Source: Flemingiibacterium sp045600005 (GTDB lineage: Bacteria > Bacillota > Clostridia > Oscillospirales > CAG-272). Taken from it: a DNA stretch of 64,000 nucleotides. The DNA lies in assembly GCA_045600005.1 (NCBI GenBank), contig JAZRXB010000247.1, positions 1 through 64,000 on the forward strand. Direction: 5' to 3'. Within the stretch, counting starts at the first letter, position 1, and the number at the start of each line of letters is the position of its first letter. Below are positions 17,900-26,481 of this stretch, piece after piece. The position numbers and the translations under genes were made by a program. The notes beneath the pieces are model-generated. The model was not told the origin of the DNA and did no database searches. It saw nothing but the letters and a program-made list of their open reading frames with translations.

Positions 17900-19054
17900 T
17901 TACTCGTCGTCGTCCGAACCGGAGCCGTTTTCTTCGATGTCGTCCTCGGAAGCCAGAATGCGGATATCAAGCTCCGCGTCCTCGTCTTCCTCCTCTTCAT
18001 CGCCCTGCGAGATCATCGCTTCAACGTCGTCCTTCTTCGCCTTGATCTTTTCTTCCAGCTCCGCCATCAGCTCCGGATTGGACTCGATATACTTCTTGGT
18101 GTTTTCTTTTCCCTGCGCGATGCGCTGTCCCTCGTAGGAGAACCACGAGCCGCTCTTTGAAATGATGCCGAGTTCAATGGCGATATCGACGATCTCACCC
18201 GACTTGGCGATGCCCTTGCCGTAAATGATATCGAATTCCGCCGTCTTGAACGGAGGCGCGACCTTGTTCTTGACGATCTTGCACTTGACGTGGTTGCCGT
18301 AGATATCCGCGCCCTCCTTTAAGGTCTCGGTGCGGCGGATCTCGATGCGGACCGAAGCGTAGAATTTCAGCGCGCGGCCGCCGGGCGTCGTTTCGGGATT
18401 GCCGTACATGACGCCGATCTTTTCACGGAGCTGGTTGATGAAGATGATGACGCAGTTCGATTTTGCGACCGCTCCGGACAGCTTTTTGAGCGCCTGAGAC
18501 ATCAGACGCGCCTGAAGACCGACATGGCTCGACGCCATATCGCCGTCGATCTCCTGCTGGGTGACGAGCGCTGCGACCGAGTCGACGACCACAACGTCGA
18601 TCGCGCCGGAACGGATCAGAGCCTCCGCGATATCGAGCGCCTGCTCGCCGCTGGACGGCTGCGAGACCAGAAGCGAGTCGGTGTTGACGCCGAGCGCCTT
18701 CGCGTAAACCGGGTCGAGCGCGTTTTCCACGTCGATGTAAGCCGCTTCGCCGCCGAGCTTCTGCGTTTCGGCGACCACGTGGAGCGCGACCGTCGTTTTA
18801 CCGGAAGATTCCGGACCATAGATCTCGACGATTCTTCCGCGCGGCACGCCGCCGATGCCGAGCGCCATGTCAAGCGTCAGAGAACCGGTCGAAATCGCGC
18901 TGACTTCAAGCTCCGGCGCTTCTCCCATGCGCATGACGGTCCCCTTGCCGTAGTTCTTTTCGATCTGAGAGATCGCGCCCTCGATCGCCTTGCGCTTCTC
19001 CTCCTGATCCACGATCTGCGTCGGGACGGGTTTGGACTGCTTGGTTGCTTTCAT
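17900..19054 (-). CDS. recA: Recombinase RecA
   Basis: The 384-residue protein has Walker A GPESSGKT (80-87), the DNA-binding loops and an acidic C-terminal tail rich in Asp/Glu. It catalyses homologous strand exchange and stimulates LexA autocleavage. One unusual point is IDVENALDP at about 108-115, where most RecAs read IDAEHALDP, so His is replaced by Asn111. A short hairpin (GGGTCTG/CAGACCC at about 19074-19095) precedes the gene. No Firmicute-type LexA box could be recognised upstream. Confidence 0.97.
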   Translation of the reverse strand: MKATKQSKPVPTQIVDQEEKRKAIEGAISQIEKNYGKGTVMRMGEAPELEVSAISTGSLTLDMALGIGGVPRGRIVEIYGPESSGKTTVALHVVAETQKLGGEAAYIDVENALDPVYAKALGVNTDSLLVSQPSSGEQALDIAEALIRSGAIDVVVVDSVAALVTQQEIDGDMASSHVGLQARLMSQALKKLSGAVAKSNCVIIFINQLREKIGVMYGNPETTPGGRALKFYASVRIEIRRTETLKEGADIYGNHVKCKIVKNKVAPPFKTAEFDIIYGKGIAKSGEIVDIAIELGIISKSGSWFSYEGQRIAQGKENTKKYIESNPELMAELEEKIKAKKDDVEAMISQGDEEEEDEDAELDIRILASEDDIEENGSGSDDDE

Positions 19055-19118
19055 ATCGTACCTCCATCGGGTCTGACTGCGTGCAGACCCTCACATATTG
19101 TTCATTGTTCTGTCCGAT

Positions 19119-19658
19119 TCAGTAGATCGGGCTGTCAAGAAGCCATTTGCCGTCGACCTTCTGCATGATGACTTCCAGCGTCCCGTCTCCGGCGGGAACG
19201 GCGACGATCGCCTTGAACGGATTCTTTTTCACGATAGTCACGCCGTCGAGATCAAGCTCGCGCGGCGCGGCAAAACCTGTGGTCGCGTCCGGGTTGACGT
19301 AGAGCGCGCCGTTCTTCGTCGAGAATTTCGCGCCGATCCGTCCCTCGTCGGTCGAAACGCCGGTGAACGCCGTGTTGCATAAAATCGCCGTGTAGCCGGG
19401 CGTGAAGACCGATTCCATCGCGTCGAGCAGCGCTTCGGCGGACGTATAGGGCGCGTCGGAGCTGACGAGATAATAGGACCCCTCCGCAACGTCGGTGTAC
19501 GGAAGCGCGTCGTTGTACACGATCTCGTATATTTCGACCGCTTTCGGCGCGAGCGCGCGCAGCGCGTCGGTCAGCTCCGCGTCGGGTATGCTGCTGCCGC
19601 AGGAGGATACACCGGCTGTGACGGCGAGTGCCAGAAGTACCGCTGAGATTTTTTTCAT
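19119..19658 (-). CDS. Putative lipoprotein, unknown function
   Basis: The 179-residue protein has a short basic start, a hydrophobic segment and a lipobox with Cys20 (AGVSSC), so it is likely lipid-anchored on the outer face of the membrane. The remainder is a mixed alpha/beta domain, ending in a segment resembling the small limiting-adapter folds of Gram-positive lipoproteins (VIMQKVDGKWLLDSPIY). The start at 19658 is chosen for AGAGGA upstream. It lies between gyrA and recA on the same strand. I do not recognise a family. Confidence 0.65.
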   Translation of the reverse strand: MKKISAVLLALAVTAGVSSCGSSIPDAELTDALRALAPKAVEIYEIVYNDALPYTDVAEGSYYLVSSDAPYTSAEALLDAMESVFTPGYTAILCNTAFTGVSTDEGRIGAKFSTKNGALYVNPDATTGFAAPRELDLDGVTIVKKNPFKAIVAVPAGDGTLEVIMQKVDGKWLLDSPIY

Positions 19659-19712
19659 CGAAATCCTCTGCCTTTTCAAAGTTTATCGGTCGGGATCCCG
19701 CATCCCGCTCTG

Positions 19713-22292
19713 TCAGATATCGTCGTCCTCGCCGTTTTCGTCGGATGCGTCGTTCGCTTCGTCCTCGTCGAGCAGGTCGTCCGCCGGAGCGGGCGCTTCC
19801 TTTTCTTCCTGCTCCTCGGCGGCCTTGGCAGCGGCTTCGGTCTCCTCCTCGTTTTCCACCTTCGAGAAGTTGACGAGCTGCGCGCCTTCGGAAAGACGCA
19901 TGACGATGACGCCGCCCGCCGCGCGTCCGTAGAACGGAATGCCGGAAACCGGCGTGCGGATGATCGTGCCGTCGTTGGTGATCATCAGGATATCGTCCGT
20001 CTCGCTGACCGTCGCAATGCCGGCGAGCGCGCCCGTGCGTTCGCTGATGCCGTGGCACATGACGCCCTTGACGCCGCGGCTGTGCGCCGTGAAGTTGTCG
20101 AAGGAGCAGCGCTTGCCGAAGCCGTTTTCGGTGATCGTGATGAGAGCCTTTTCGTCGTCGACCAGCGTACAGCCGACTACATAGTCGCCCTCGGACAGCG
20201 TGATGCCGCGCACGCCGCGCGCGGTACGTCCCATCGGACGAACGTCGGTCTCGTCAAAGCGGGCGGACAGTCCGTTTCTCGTCGCCACGAGAATGCCGTC
20301 GCTGCCGGTCGTATGCTTGACGAATACCAGTTCGTCTTCCCCGTCGAGCGTCAGCGCGATCTTGCCGCCCTTTCTCTGATACTCGAACTCGGTGAGCAGG
20401 GTCTTCTTGACGACTCCCTTCTTCGTGACCATAAAGAGGTATTCGTTTTCGGTAAAGCCGGAGATCGACAGGACCGCCGTGACCTTTTCGCCCGCGTCCA
20501 GCTCGAGGATATTGACGATATTCGAGCCCTTCGCGGTGCGTCCGGCTTCGGGGATCTGATACGCTTTCAGCGTGTGGACCTTGCCGGTGTTGGTGAAGAA
20601 CATGATCAGCGAATGGCTGTTGGCGACCATGACGTCTTCCACATAGTCCTCTTCCTTCGTCGACATTCCGATGATCCCCTTGCCGCCGCGTTTCTGCGCC
20701 GTGTAGGTATCGGCGGGCTGACGCTTGATATAACCGGCATGAGTCATCGTGATGACGCAGGCGTGACGCTCGATCAGGTCCTCGTAAACGATATCGTCCT
20801 CCGCCGCGACAAGCTCGGTGCGGCGCTCGTCGGAGAATTTCTCCTTGATGGCGAGCATTTCGTTTTTGATGATCTCTCTGATCTTCCCCTCGTCGGCGAG
20901 GATGGCGGTCAGCTCCCGGATCGTCTCGTAGAGCTTTGCCAGATGATCCTCGATCTTCTGCCGTTCCAGACCGGTCAGACGGCCAAGCGTCATGGCGACG
21001 ATGGCGGCGGACTGTTCCTCATCCAGCGCGAAACGCTTCTGGAGGTTCAGCTTCGCGTCGTTCACATCGGCAGACGAGCGGATGATATGGACCACCTCGT
21101 CGATGTTGTCGACGGCGATCTTGTAGCCCTCGAAGATATGCGCTTCCTTCTTCGCCTTTTCAAGATCGTAGCGGACGCGCCGGGTGATGACGTCCTCCTG
21201 ATGCCGGATGTAGTGCGCTAAAATCTCCTTGAGATTCAGCACCTTCGGCACGTTGTCGACCAGCGCCAGCATATTGATGGCGCAGGTATCCTGAAGCTGC
21301 GAATATTTATAGAGCTGATTTAAGATGATCTGCCCGTTCGCGTCGCGGCGGTAGTCGATGACGATGCGCATACCGTCGCGCCCCGATTCGTCGCGGATAT
21401 CGGTGATGCCCTCGATGCGCTTGTCGTTGACCAGATGCGCCATCGACTCGACCAGCATACTCTTGTTGACCTGATACGGGATCTCAGTGACGATGATGCG
21501 GTGCTTTTCTTCCTCGATCGTGCAGCGGGAACGGACCATGACACGTCCGCGTCCGGTCGCATAGGCTTCGTAAATACCGTTCGAGCCGTAGATGGTCGCG
21601 GCGGTCGGGAAATCGGGTCCCTTGATGAACTGCATCAGGTCCTTGACCGTGCAGTCGGGATGATCGATCTGATAGACCGTGCCGTCAATGACCTCGCCGA
21701 GATTGTGCGGCGGGATATTGGTCGCCATACCGACCGCGATGCCGATGGAGCCGTTGACCAGCAGATTCGGGAAGCGCGAGGGCAGGACGTGAGGCTCTTT
21801 CAGACGGTTGTCGAAGTTGGGGTCGAAATCCACGACCTCCTTGTCGATATCCGCCATCATTTCGTTGGCGAGCTTGGCGAGTCTCGATTCGGTATAACGG
21901 TAAGCGGCGGCGGGGTCGCCGTCGACCGAACCGAAGTTGCCGTGCCCCTCGACCAGCGGATAACGCAGCGAGAAGGGCTGAGCGAGACGGACCATCGCGT
22001 CGTACACGGCGGTGTCGCCGTGCGGATGATACCGGCCAAGCACGTTGCCGACAGTCGTCGCCGACTTGCGGAACGGGCGGTCGAAGGTGAGCTTATCCTC
22101 AAACATCGCGTAGAGGATGCGGCGGTGGACCGGTTTCAGTCCGTCGCGCACATCAGGCAGCGCACGGGACATGATGACGCTCATCGAATACGCGATGAAC
22201 GAATTCTTGACCTCGTGGTCCATTTCCACGCCGATGATCTTCTGATTCGGGAAGGAAAGGTCTTCGTTCTTGTCTTTATTTCTGTTCTCCAT
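19713..22292 (-). CDS. gyrA: DNA gyrase subunit A
   Basis: The 859-residue subunit contains the breakage-reunion domain with catalytic Tyr at about 133 (AYRYTESRL), the QRDR segment HPHGDTAVYD, and C-terminal beta-pinwheel repeats including the GyrA box-type QRGGKG motif. It cuts and reseals DNA in the GyrA2B2 supercoiling enzyme. Thr occupies the position of E. coli Ser83, a natural variant in several phyla. The tail is a long acidic extension. The start at 22292 is chosen over longer frames because an A/G-rich SD precedes it; an ATG at 22310 is also possible. Confidence 0.96.
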   Translation of the reverse strand: MENRNKDKNEDLSFPNQKIIGVEMDHEVKNSFIAYSMSVIMSRALPDVRDGLKPVHRRILYAMFEDKLTFDRPFRKSATTVGNVLGRYHPHGDTAVYDAMVRLAQPFSLRYPLVEGHGNFGSVDGDPAAAYRYTESRLAKLANEMMADIDKEVVDFDPNFDNRLKEPHVLPSRFPNLLVNGSIGIAVGMATNIPPHNLGEVIDGTVYQIDHPDCTVKDLMQFIKGPDFPTAATIYGSNGIYEAYATGRGRVMVRSRCTIEEEKHRIIVTEIPYQVNKSMLVESMAHLVNDKRIEGITDIRDESGRDGMRIVIDYRRDANGQIILNQLYKYSQLQDTCAINMLALVDNVPKVLNLKEILAHYIRHQEDVITRRVRYDLEKAKKEAHIFEGYKIAVDNIDEVVHIIRSSADVNDAKLNLQKRFALDEEQSAAIVAMTLGRLTGLERQKIEDHLAKLYETIRELTAILADEGKIREIIKNEMLAIKEKFSDERRTELVAAEDDIVYEDLIERHACVITMTHAGYIKRQPADTYTAQKRGGKGIIGMSTKEEDYVEDVMVANSHSLIMFFTNTGKVHTLKAYQIPEAGRTAKGSNIVNILELDAGEKVTAVLSISGFTENEYLFMVTKKGVVKKTLLTEFEYQRKGGKIALTLDGEDELVFVKHTTGSDGILVATRNGLSARFDETDVRPMGRTARGVRGITLSEGDYVVGCTLVDDEKALITITENGFGKRCSFDNFTAHSRGVKGVMCHGISERTGALAGIATVSETDDILMITNDGTIIRTPVSGIPFYGRAAGGVIVMRLSEGAQLVNFSKVENEEETEAAAKAAEEQEEKEAPAPADDLLDEDEANDASDENGEDDDI

Positions 22293-22349
22293 GTTATCTT
22301 CTTTCTTCATGCTTCTTGACAGAAGGAGCTCCTGTCGGGCGGCGCGCTC

Positions 22350-22539
22350 TGTGGAAATGTTGAGGAATGCGTTCTCCGACGTTTTTCCACAGTGAAGCAC
22401 GGGCGTCTGTGGAAAAAACTCTCACATCCGCGTCATTGCATTTTTACAGCATGGCAGGCGGATTATTCCGACGCCTTTTCCGTCTTTTCCGACTGTTTCC
22501 GCAGAGTTTTGAACAGGCTTATGAACACCCTGTGGAAAA
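22350..22539. promoter_or_regulatory. DnaA-box cluster between gyrB and gyrA
   Basis: Four near-consensus boxes occur: TGTGGAAAT at 22350, TTTTCCACA at 22383-22391, TGTGGAAAA at 22408-22416 and TGTGGAAAA at 22531-22539. They match the variant used in the dnaN-dnaA origin spacer. They could titrate DnaA, tie gyrase expression to DnaA level, or form a second origin sub-region. Confidence 0.6.
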
Positions 22540-22575
22540 TTCAGATGCAGGGGATACTTCTGTGTTTTTTCCCCG

Positions 22576-24588
22576 TCAGATATCCAGATTGGTGACGTAC
22601 TGCGCGTTCTGTTCGATGAACTCACGCCGCGGTTCCACCTTGTCGCCCATCAGGATCGAGAAGGTTTCATCGCACGCCATCGCGTCCTCGACCGTGACCT
22701 GCAAAAGCGTCCGCGTTTCGGGATTCATGGTCGTTTCCCAGAGCTGGTCGGCGTCCATTTCACCAAGACCTTTGTAGCGCTCGGCTTCGGCGTTCGCGCC
22801 GAGCTCAGCGATGTGGACGTCGCGTTCGGCGTCCGAAAAGGCGTAGCGCGTCTGCTTGCCCTTGGTGATCTTATAGAGCGGCGGCTGTGCGAGGAAAATG
22901 TGTCCGTCGTCGATGAGCTGACGCATATGACGGAAAAAGAAGGTGAGAAGCAGGATGCGGATATGGGAACCGTCGACATCGGCATCCGCCATCAGAATGA
23001 TCTTGCCGTAGCGGAGCTTGCTGATATCGAATTCCTCTCCGATGCCGCAGCCCAGCGCCTGAATGATCGGGATCAGAGAAAGATTGGTGTAAACCTTGTC
23101 AAGGCGGCTCTTTTCCACGTTCAGCACCTTGCCCCGCAGCGGAAGGATCGCCTGGAACTTCGAGTTGCGTCCGCTCTTGGCAGAACCGCCTGCGGAATCT
23201 CCCTCGACGAGATACAGCTCGGTGAGGTCGACGCGGCGCTCCTGACAGTCCGCGAGCTTGCCGGGCAGGGTCGAACCCTCTAGCACGCTCTTGCGGCGGG
23301 TCAGCTCGCGCGCCTTGCGTGCGGCTTCGCGCGCTCTGGCGGCTGCGAGCGTTTTGTCGAGGATCGCTCTGGCGGCGGACGGATTTTCTTCGAGATACTC
23401 GGTGAGCTTGGTCGTCACGATGGAGGAGACCAGCGTGCGCATTTCGGAGTTGCCGAGCTTGGCCTTGGTCTGGCTTTCAAACTGCGCGTCGGTCAGCTTG
23501 ACGCTGATGATGGCGCACAGTCCCTCTCTCGTGTCCTCGCCGGTGAGATTCTTGTCGGCGTCCTTGAGGATGCCGTGCTTGCGGGCGTAATCGTTCAGCA
23601 CGGTCGTCAGCGCCTGACGGAAGCCGGTCTCGTGCGTGCCGCCCTCGATGGTGTGCATATTGTTCGCAAACGACATCAGATTCTCGTTGAAGCTGTCGTT
23701 GTACTGCATGGCGATCTCGGCGATCGAGTCGTTCTTCTCGCCGCGCATATAGATCACGTCAGGATGGATCATCGCGAGCCTGCGGACGTTGTTCAGATGC
23801 TCGACAAAGCTCTTGATGCCGCCCTCGTAGCACAGCGTGATCTCCTTTGCGCCGTAGCGTCCTGCCGTGGAGATATCGGATACTTCCTCCTCTCCGTCCT
23901 CGTCGCGCACGGCTGCGGGAGGCTCGCCGTTTTCGCCGCAGCGTTCGTCCTGCAGGATGATCCGGACGCCGGCGTTCAGAAACGCCTGCTCGCGCAGACG
24001 GTTCAGGACCGTCTGATAATCGAAAATGGATTCCTCAAAGATCGTGGGGTCGGGAAGGAACCGCACGTACAGTCCGTGCTTTCCCTCGGACGAGCCGACG
24101 TGAGCGAACGGACGCGCGACCTTGCCGCGCTCAAAGCGCTCGGTATAGCGTTCGCCGTCGTAGCAGTTGTCGACCTCCATCCATTCGGACAGAGCGTTGA
24201 CGACCGACGCGCCGACGCCGTGCAGACCGCCCGCGATCTTGTAGCCTTCGCCGCCGAACTTGCCGCCCGCGTGAAGGACCGTGAAAACGACCTCCAGCGT
24301 CGGCAGCTTGACCTTGTGATGGATCTGGCTCGGAACGCCTCGTCCGTCGTCCTGGACCGACACGCTGTTGTCGGGGTGCAGCGTAACGGTGATCTCCTTA
24401 CACCATCCCGCCAGCGCCTCGTCGATCGAGTTGTCCACGATCTCGTAAATGAGGTGATGCAGTCCTCTGAGCGAGGTGGAGCCGATATACATACCGGGAC
24501 GTTTTCTGACCGCCTCCAGTCCTTCGAGGACCTGTATCTGGTTTTCGTCGTAATGGGTCTGATTCTGCTGATTCTGCTCTGACATCAT
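22576..24588 (-). CDS. gyrB: DNA gyrase subunit B
   Basis: The 670-residue subunit has a GHKL ATPase domain (YIGSTS, then EIVDNSIDEALAG), a transducer domain and a TOPRIM domain (LVEGDSAGGSAKSGRN). It hydrolyses ATP to drive strand passage through GyrA2B2. Slightly longer than the common 630-650 residues, in part because of a Glu-rich insertion around residues 210-230. SD GAAAGG lies just upstream of the first ATG. The order remB-gyrB-gyrA is the Bacillus-type order. Confidence 0.97.
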   Translation of the reverse strand: MMSEQNQQNQTHYDENQIQVLEGLEAVRKRPGMYIGSTSLRGLHHLIYEIVDNSIDEALAGWCKEITVTLHPDNSVSVQDDGRGVPSQIHHKVKLPTLEVVFTVLHAGGKFGGEGYKIAGGLHGVGASVVNALSEWMEVDNCYDGERYTERFERGKVARPFAHVGSSEGKHGLYVRFLPDPTIFEESIFDYQTVLNRLREQAFLNAGVRIILQDERCGENGEPPAAVRDEDGEEEVSDISTAGRYGAKEITLCYEGGIKSFVEHLNNVRRLAMIHPDVIYMRGEKNDSIAEIAMQYNDSFNENLMSFANNMHTIEGGTHETGFRQALTTVLNDYARKHGILKDADKNLTGEDTREGLCAIISVKLTDAQFESQTKAKLGNSEMRTLVSSIVTTKLTEYLEENPSAARAILDKTLAAARAREAARKARELTRRKSVLEGSTLPGKLADCQERRVDLTELYLVEGDSAGGSAKSGRNSKFQAILPLRGKVLNVEKSRLDKVYTNLSLIPIIQALGCGIGEEFDISKLRYGKIILMADADVDGSHIRILLLTFFFRHMRQLIDDGHIFLAQPPLYKITKGKQTRYAFSDAERDVHIAELGANAEAERYKGLGEMDADQLWETTMNPETRTLLQVTVEDAMACDETFSILMGDKVEPRREFIEQNAQYVTNLDI

Positions 24589-24667
24589 GTTATCCTTTCA
24601 TGGCGTTTCTCCGCTGTTTCGGAACGGGGGAACGTCAGGTTTCTGCCGGTTCCGTTATCCGGCGCGT

Positions 24668-24940
24668 TCAGTCGGAACCGTTCACGCCTGCGGCGATGCG
24701 GCCGATCAGCGCGCCGGTGGAGATCTGCGACACATAGACCGTATCACGGGCCGGCTTTCCGGTCCGTGTCACGATAAATGACTTGGGTATTTCTTCTTTG
24801 ATATTGATCATCCTGCCCTCTTTTTCGGCGCGGCGCAGATAATCTCTGGTCGCCGTTTCCATCGTGGCGGTATCCATATCGAAAATGCCCACGATGTCCC
24901 GCGTGCGGATGATGCGGCTGTTGCCTGCATGAACGTACAT
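24668..24940 (-). CDS. remB: RemB/YaaB-like DUF370 protein
   Basis: The 90-residue protein has the start MYVHAGNSRIIRTRDIVGIFDM that marks the DUF370 family, whose B. subtilis members RemA and RemB regulate matrix genes. Its place between recF and gyrB is the yaaB (remB) position of Bacillus, which supports RemB rather than RemA. It is likely cotranscribed with the surrounding replication genes, although a mobile-element insertion lies just upstream of it. Confidence 0.8.
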   Translation of the reverse strand: MYVHAGNSRIIRTRDIVGIFDMDTATMETATRDYLRRAEKEGRMINIKEEIPKSFIVTRTGKPARDTVYVSQISTGALIGRIAAGVNGSD

Positions 24941-24959
24941 ATGCTGTTTTCTCCGTTTC

Positions 24960-25343
24960 TCCGTTTTCAGATAGCCGATTGTTTAAGGCATTACCGCACA
25001 GTTCTGATGGTGCGATTGCGCCGTCAGATTTCCCGTCAGACGAAACAAACCCCGGAGGGCATAGTACCTCCTATGTCGACGAAATTTGTACAGTATGACA
25101 GGAAAGATGCAAGCAAGCGTGCCATCAAGGCGAAAGCCGTGAATTGTGCGGTATTGCCTTAATGCTTTAAGATGACAAACGTTATAATAAAATCCGTTTT
25201 TATGTCGGCTTTGCCGACATAAAAACACCTCTAAGGCGAGCCCTCGCGCCGAGGGGAGCTGACAAAACTTTGCTTTGTCAGCGGCGATAAGCGCGAGTAC
25301 CGATTGTAAAACGAAGTTTTACAATCGACTATCCGTTTTCAGA
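24960..25343 (-). mobile_element. Dispersed hairpin element, copy 2 (interrupted), with 12-bp target duplication
   Basis: The element occupies 24972-25331 in reverse orientation to copy 1, with ends TAGCCGATTGT and ACAATCGACTA. TCCGTTTTCAGA abuts both ends (24960-24971 and 25332-25343), an exact 12-bp target-site duplication. A second inverted-repeat element is inserted at TTAA near its left end. It separates recF from the remB-like gene. Excluding the insertion, it is shorter than the other copies, with one short GC-rich internal segment missing. Confidence 0.85.
24987..25158. mobile_element. Nested 172-bp inverted-repeat element at TTAA
   Basis: GGCATTACCGCACAGTTC at 24987-25004 and its imperfect complement at 25141-25158 (two mismatches over 18 bases) bound a 172-base element with TTAA on each side (24983-24986 and 25159-25162). 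The sequence outside matches the uninterrupted end of copies 1 and 3, showing a secondary insertion. It has no transposase gene; the short frames across it are spurious. Confidence 0.8.
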
Positions 25344-26481
25344 GCGAGGTGTAGCGTCCGCCCTCGACGCGGAAGAAGTGCGCGGACGAATCGACCGGCG
25401 GCGGCGTGCAGGCGGTCATGACGACCTGCCTTGCGCCGAGCTTTGACAGTAAGAAGGACTGTCTTGCGGGATCGAGCTCGGACAGCACGTCGTCGAACAG
25501 GAAGACAGGGTATTCGCCGGTCATCTCCCGCGAGATCTCCCCCTCCGCCAGCTTCATCGCCAGCGCCAGCGACCTCTGCTGTCCCTGTGAGGCGTAGAAA
25601 CGCGCTTCATGCCCGTCAAGGAAGATTTCGATATCATCCTTATGCGAGCCGTACAGCGACGTTCCGGCAGCCGCCTCGCGCTCCACATTGCCCTTTAATA
25701 ATGCAAGGTAGCGCGCATGCGCTTCTTCGGCGTCCGTTTTCTCGCCGGGCGCGAGCTTCAGGCTGTTCTTATAGCGCAGCTCCGGGACCTCTCCCGCTGC
25801 GGCGCTCCCCGCCTGTACGCGGTCTGCGGACAGCTCCTCGAAGAACCGGGCGACATAACCGTTCAGCCGTTCGATGAATTCCCGTCTGCACATATACAGG
25901 TAAGCCGCCGCTTCCGCCGTCTGCTCGGACAGTACCTCCAGCACCGTCCGGTCGAGCGTTCCCTCGGCAAACTGCTTGAGCGCCGCGTTCCGTTCGGTCT
26001 CGAGACGGTTGTACCGCGCCAGCTCTTTCAGATAAACCGGGCGCAGCTGACACAGCGCGATATCGAGAAAGCTCCGCCGCTCGCCCGGTCCCGCCTTGAC
26101 AATGGCGAGATGCTCCGGGCAGAACAGCACCGCACGGAAGACGCCGACCATCTCGGCGATGCGCGTCACACTGACGCCATTCTTCCGGCATTCCCGTCTG
26201 CCGCCGTTTTCGGCGGAGAAGGCGCGGAAGGAAAGCTCCTGCTGCCGTCTTTCGTCCTCCATCCGAAGCGTCACGTCGAAGAAGGGCTCGCCGAAGCGCA
26301 CCATTTCCCGCTCCTTTGACGTGCGGAAGCTCCGTGCCGCCGCCATCAGGTAGATCCCTTCCAGCGCGTTGGTCTTGCCCTCGGCATTGTTTCCGAGAAA
26401 GACGTTCACGCCGGGCGACAGGTCGATGTCCGCCGCTTCGATGTTGCGGAAGTTCCGGAATGAAACCGTCTTCGCGATCAT
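25339..26481 (-). CDS. recF: DNA replication and repair protein RecF
   Basis: The 380-residue SMC-like ATPase has Walker A at about 30-37 (GNNAEGKT), a signature motif region (YASQGQQRSLALAM) and Walker B (VFLFDDVLSELD). It loads RecA on gapped DNA with RecO and RecR. The start at 26481 is chosen because its ATG overlaps the dnaN stop codon (ATGA), indicating translational coupling; longer frames run into dnaN. Its 3' end abuts the copy 2 mobile element. The S4-domain yaaA gene common between dnaN and recF is absent. Confidence 0.95.
   Translation of the reverse strand: MIAKTVSFRNFRNIEAADIDLSPGVNVFLGNNAEGKTNALEGIYLMAAARSFRTSKEREMVRFGEPFFDVTLRMEDERRQQELSFRAFSAENGGRRECRKNGVSVTRIAEMVGVFRAVLFCPEHLAIVKAGPGERRSFLDIALCQLRPVYLKELARYNRLETERNAALKQFAEGTLDRTVLEVLSEQTAEAAAYLYMCRREFIERLNGYVARFFEELSADRVQAGSAAAGEVPELRYKNSLKLAPGEKTDAEEAHARYLALLKGNVEREAAAGTSLYGSHKDDIEIFLDGHEARFYASQGQQRSLALAMKLAEGEISREMTGEYPVFLFDDVLSELDPARQSFLLSKLGARQVVMTACTPPPVDSSAHFFRVEGGRYTSL

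Noticed and set aside
19055..19118. LexA/SOS box upstream of recA
   Set aside because: No match to the Firmicute GAAC-N4-GTTC pattern could be found; only a weak hairpin is present.
21990..22020. Fluoroquinolone resistance mutation at GyrA Thr94
   Set aside because: Thr at the Ser83-equivalent site occurs naturally in several lineages and alone is not evidence of resistance.
24983..25228. An 81-residue frame reading FLCRQSRHKNGFYYNVCH
   Set aside because: It lies in mobile-element sequence and recurs in copy 3 as part of a different frame; no protein evidence.
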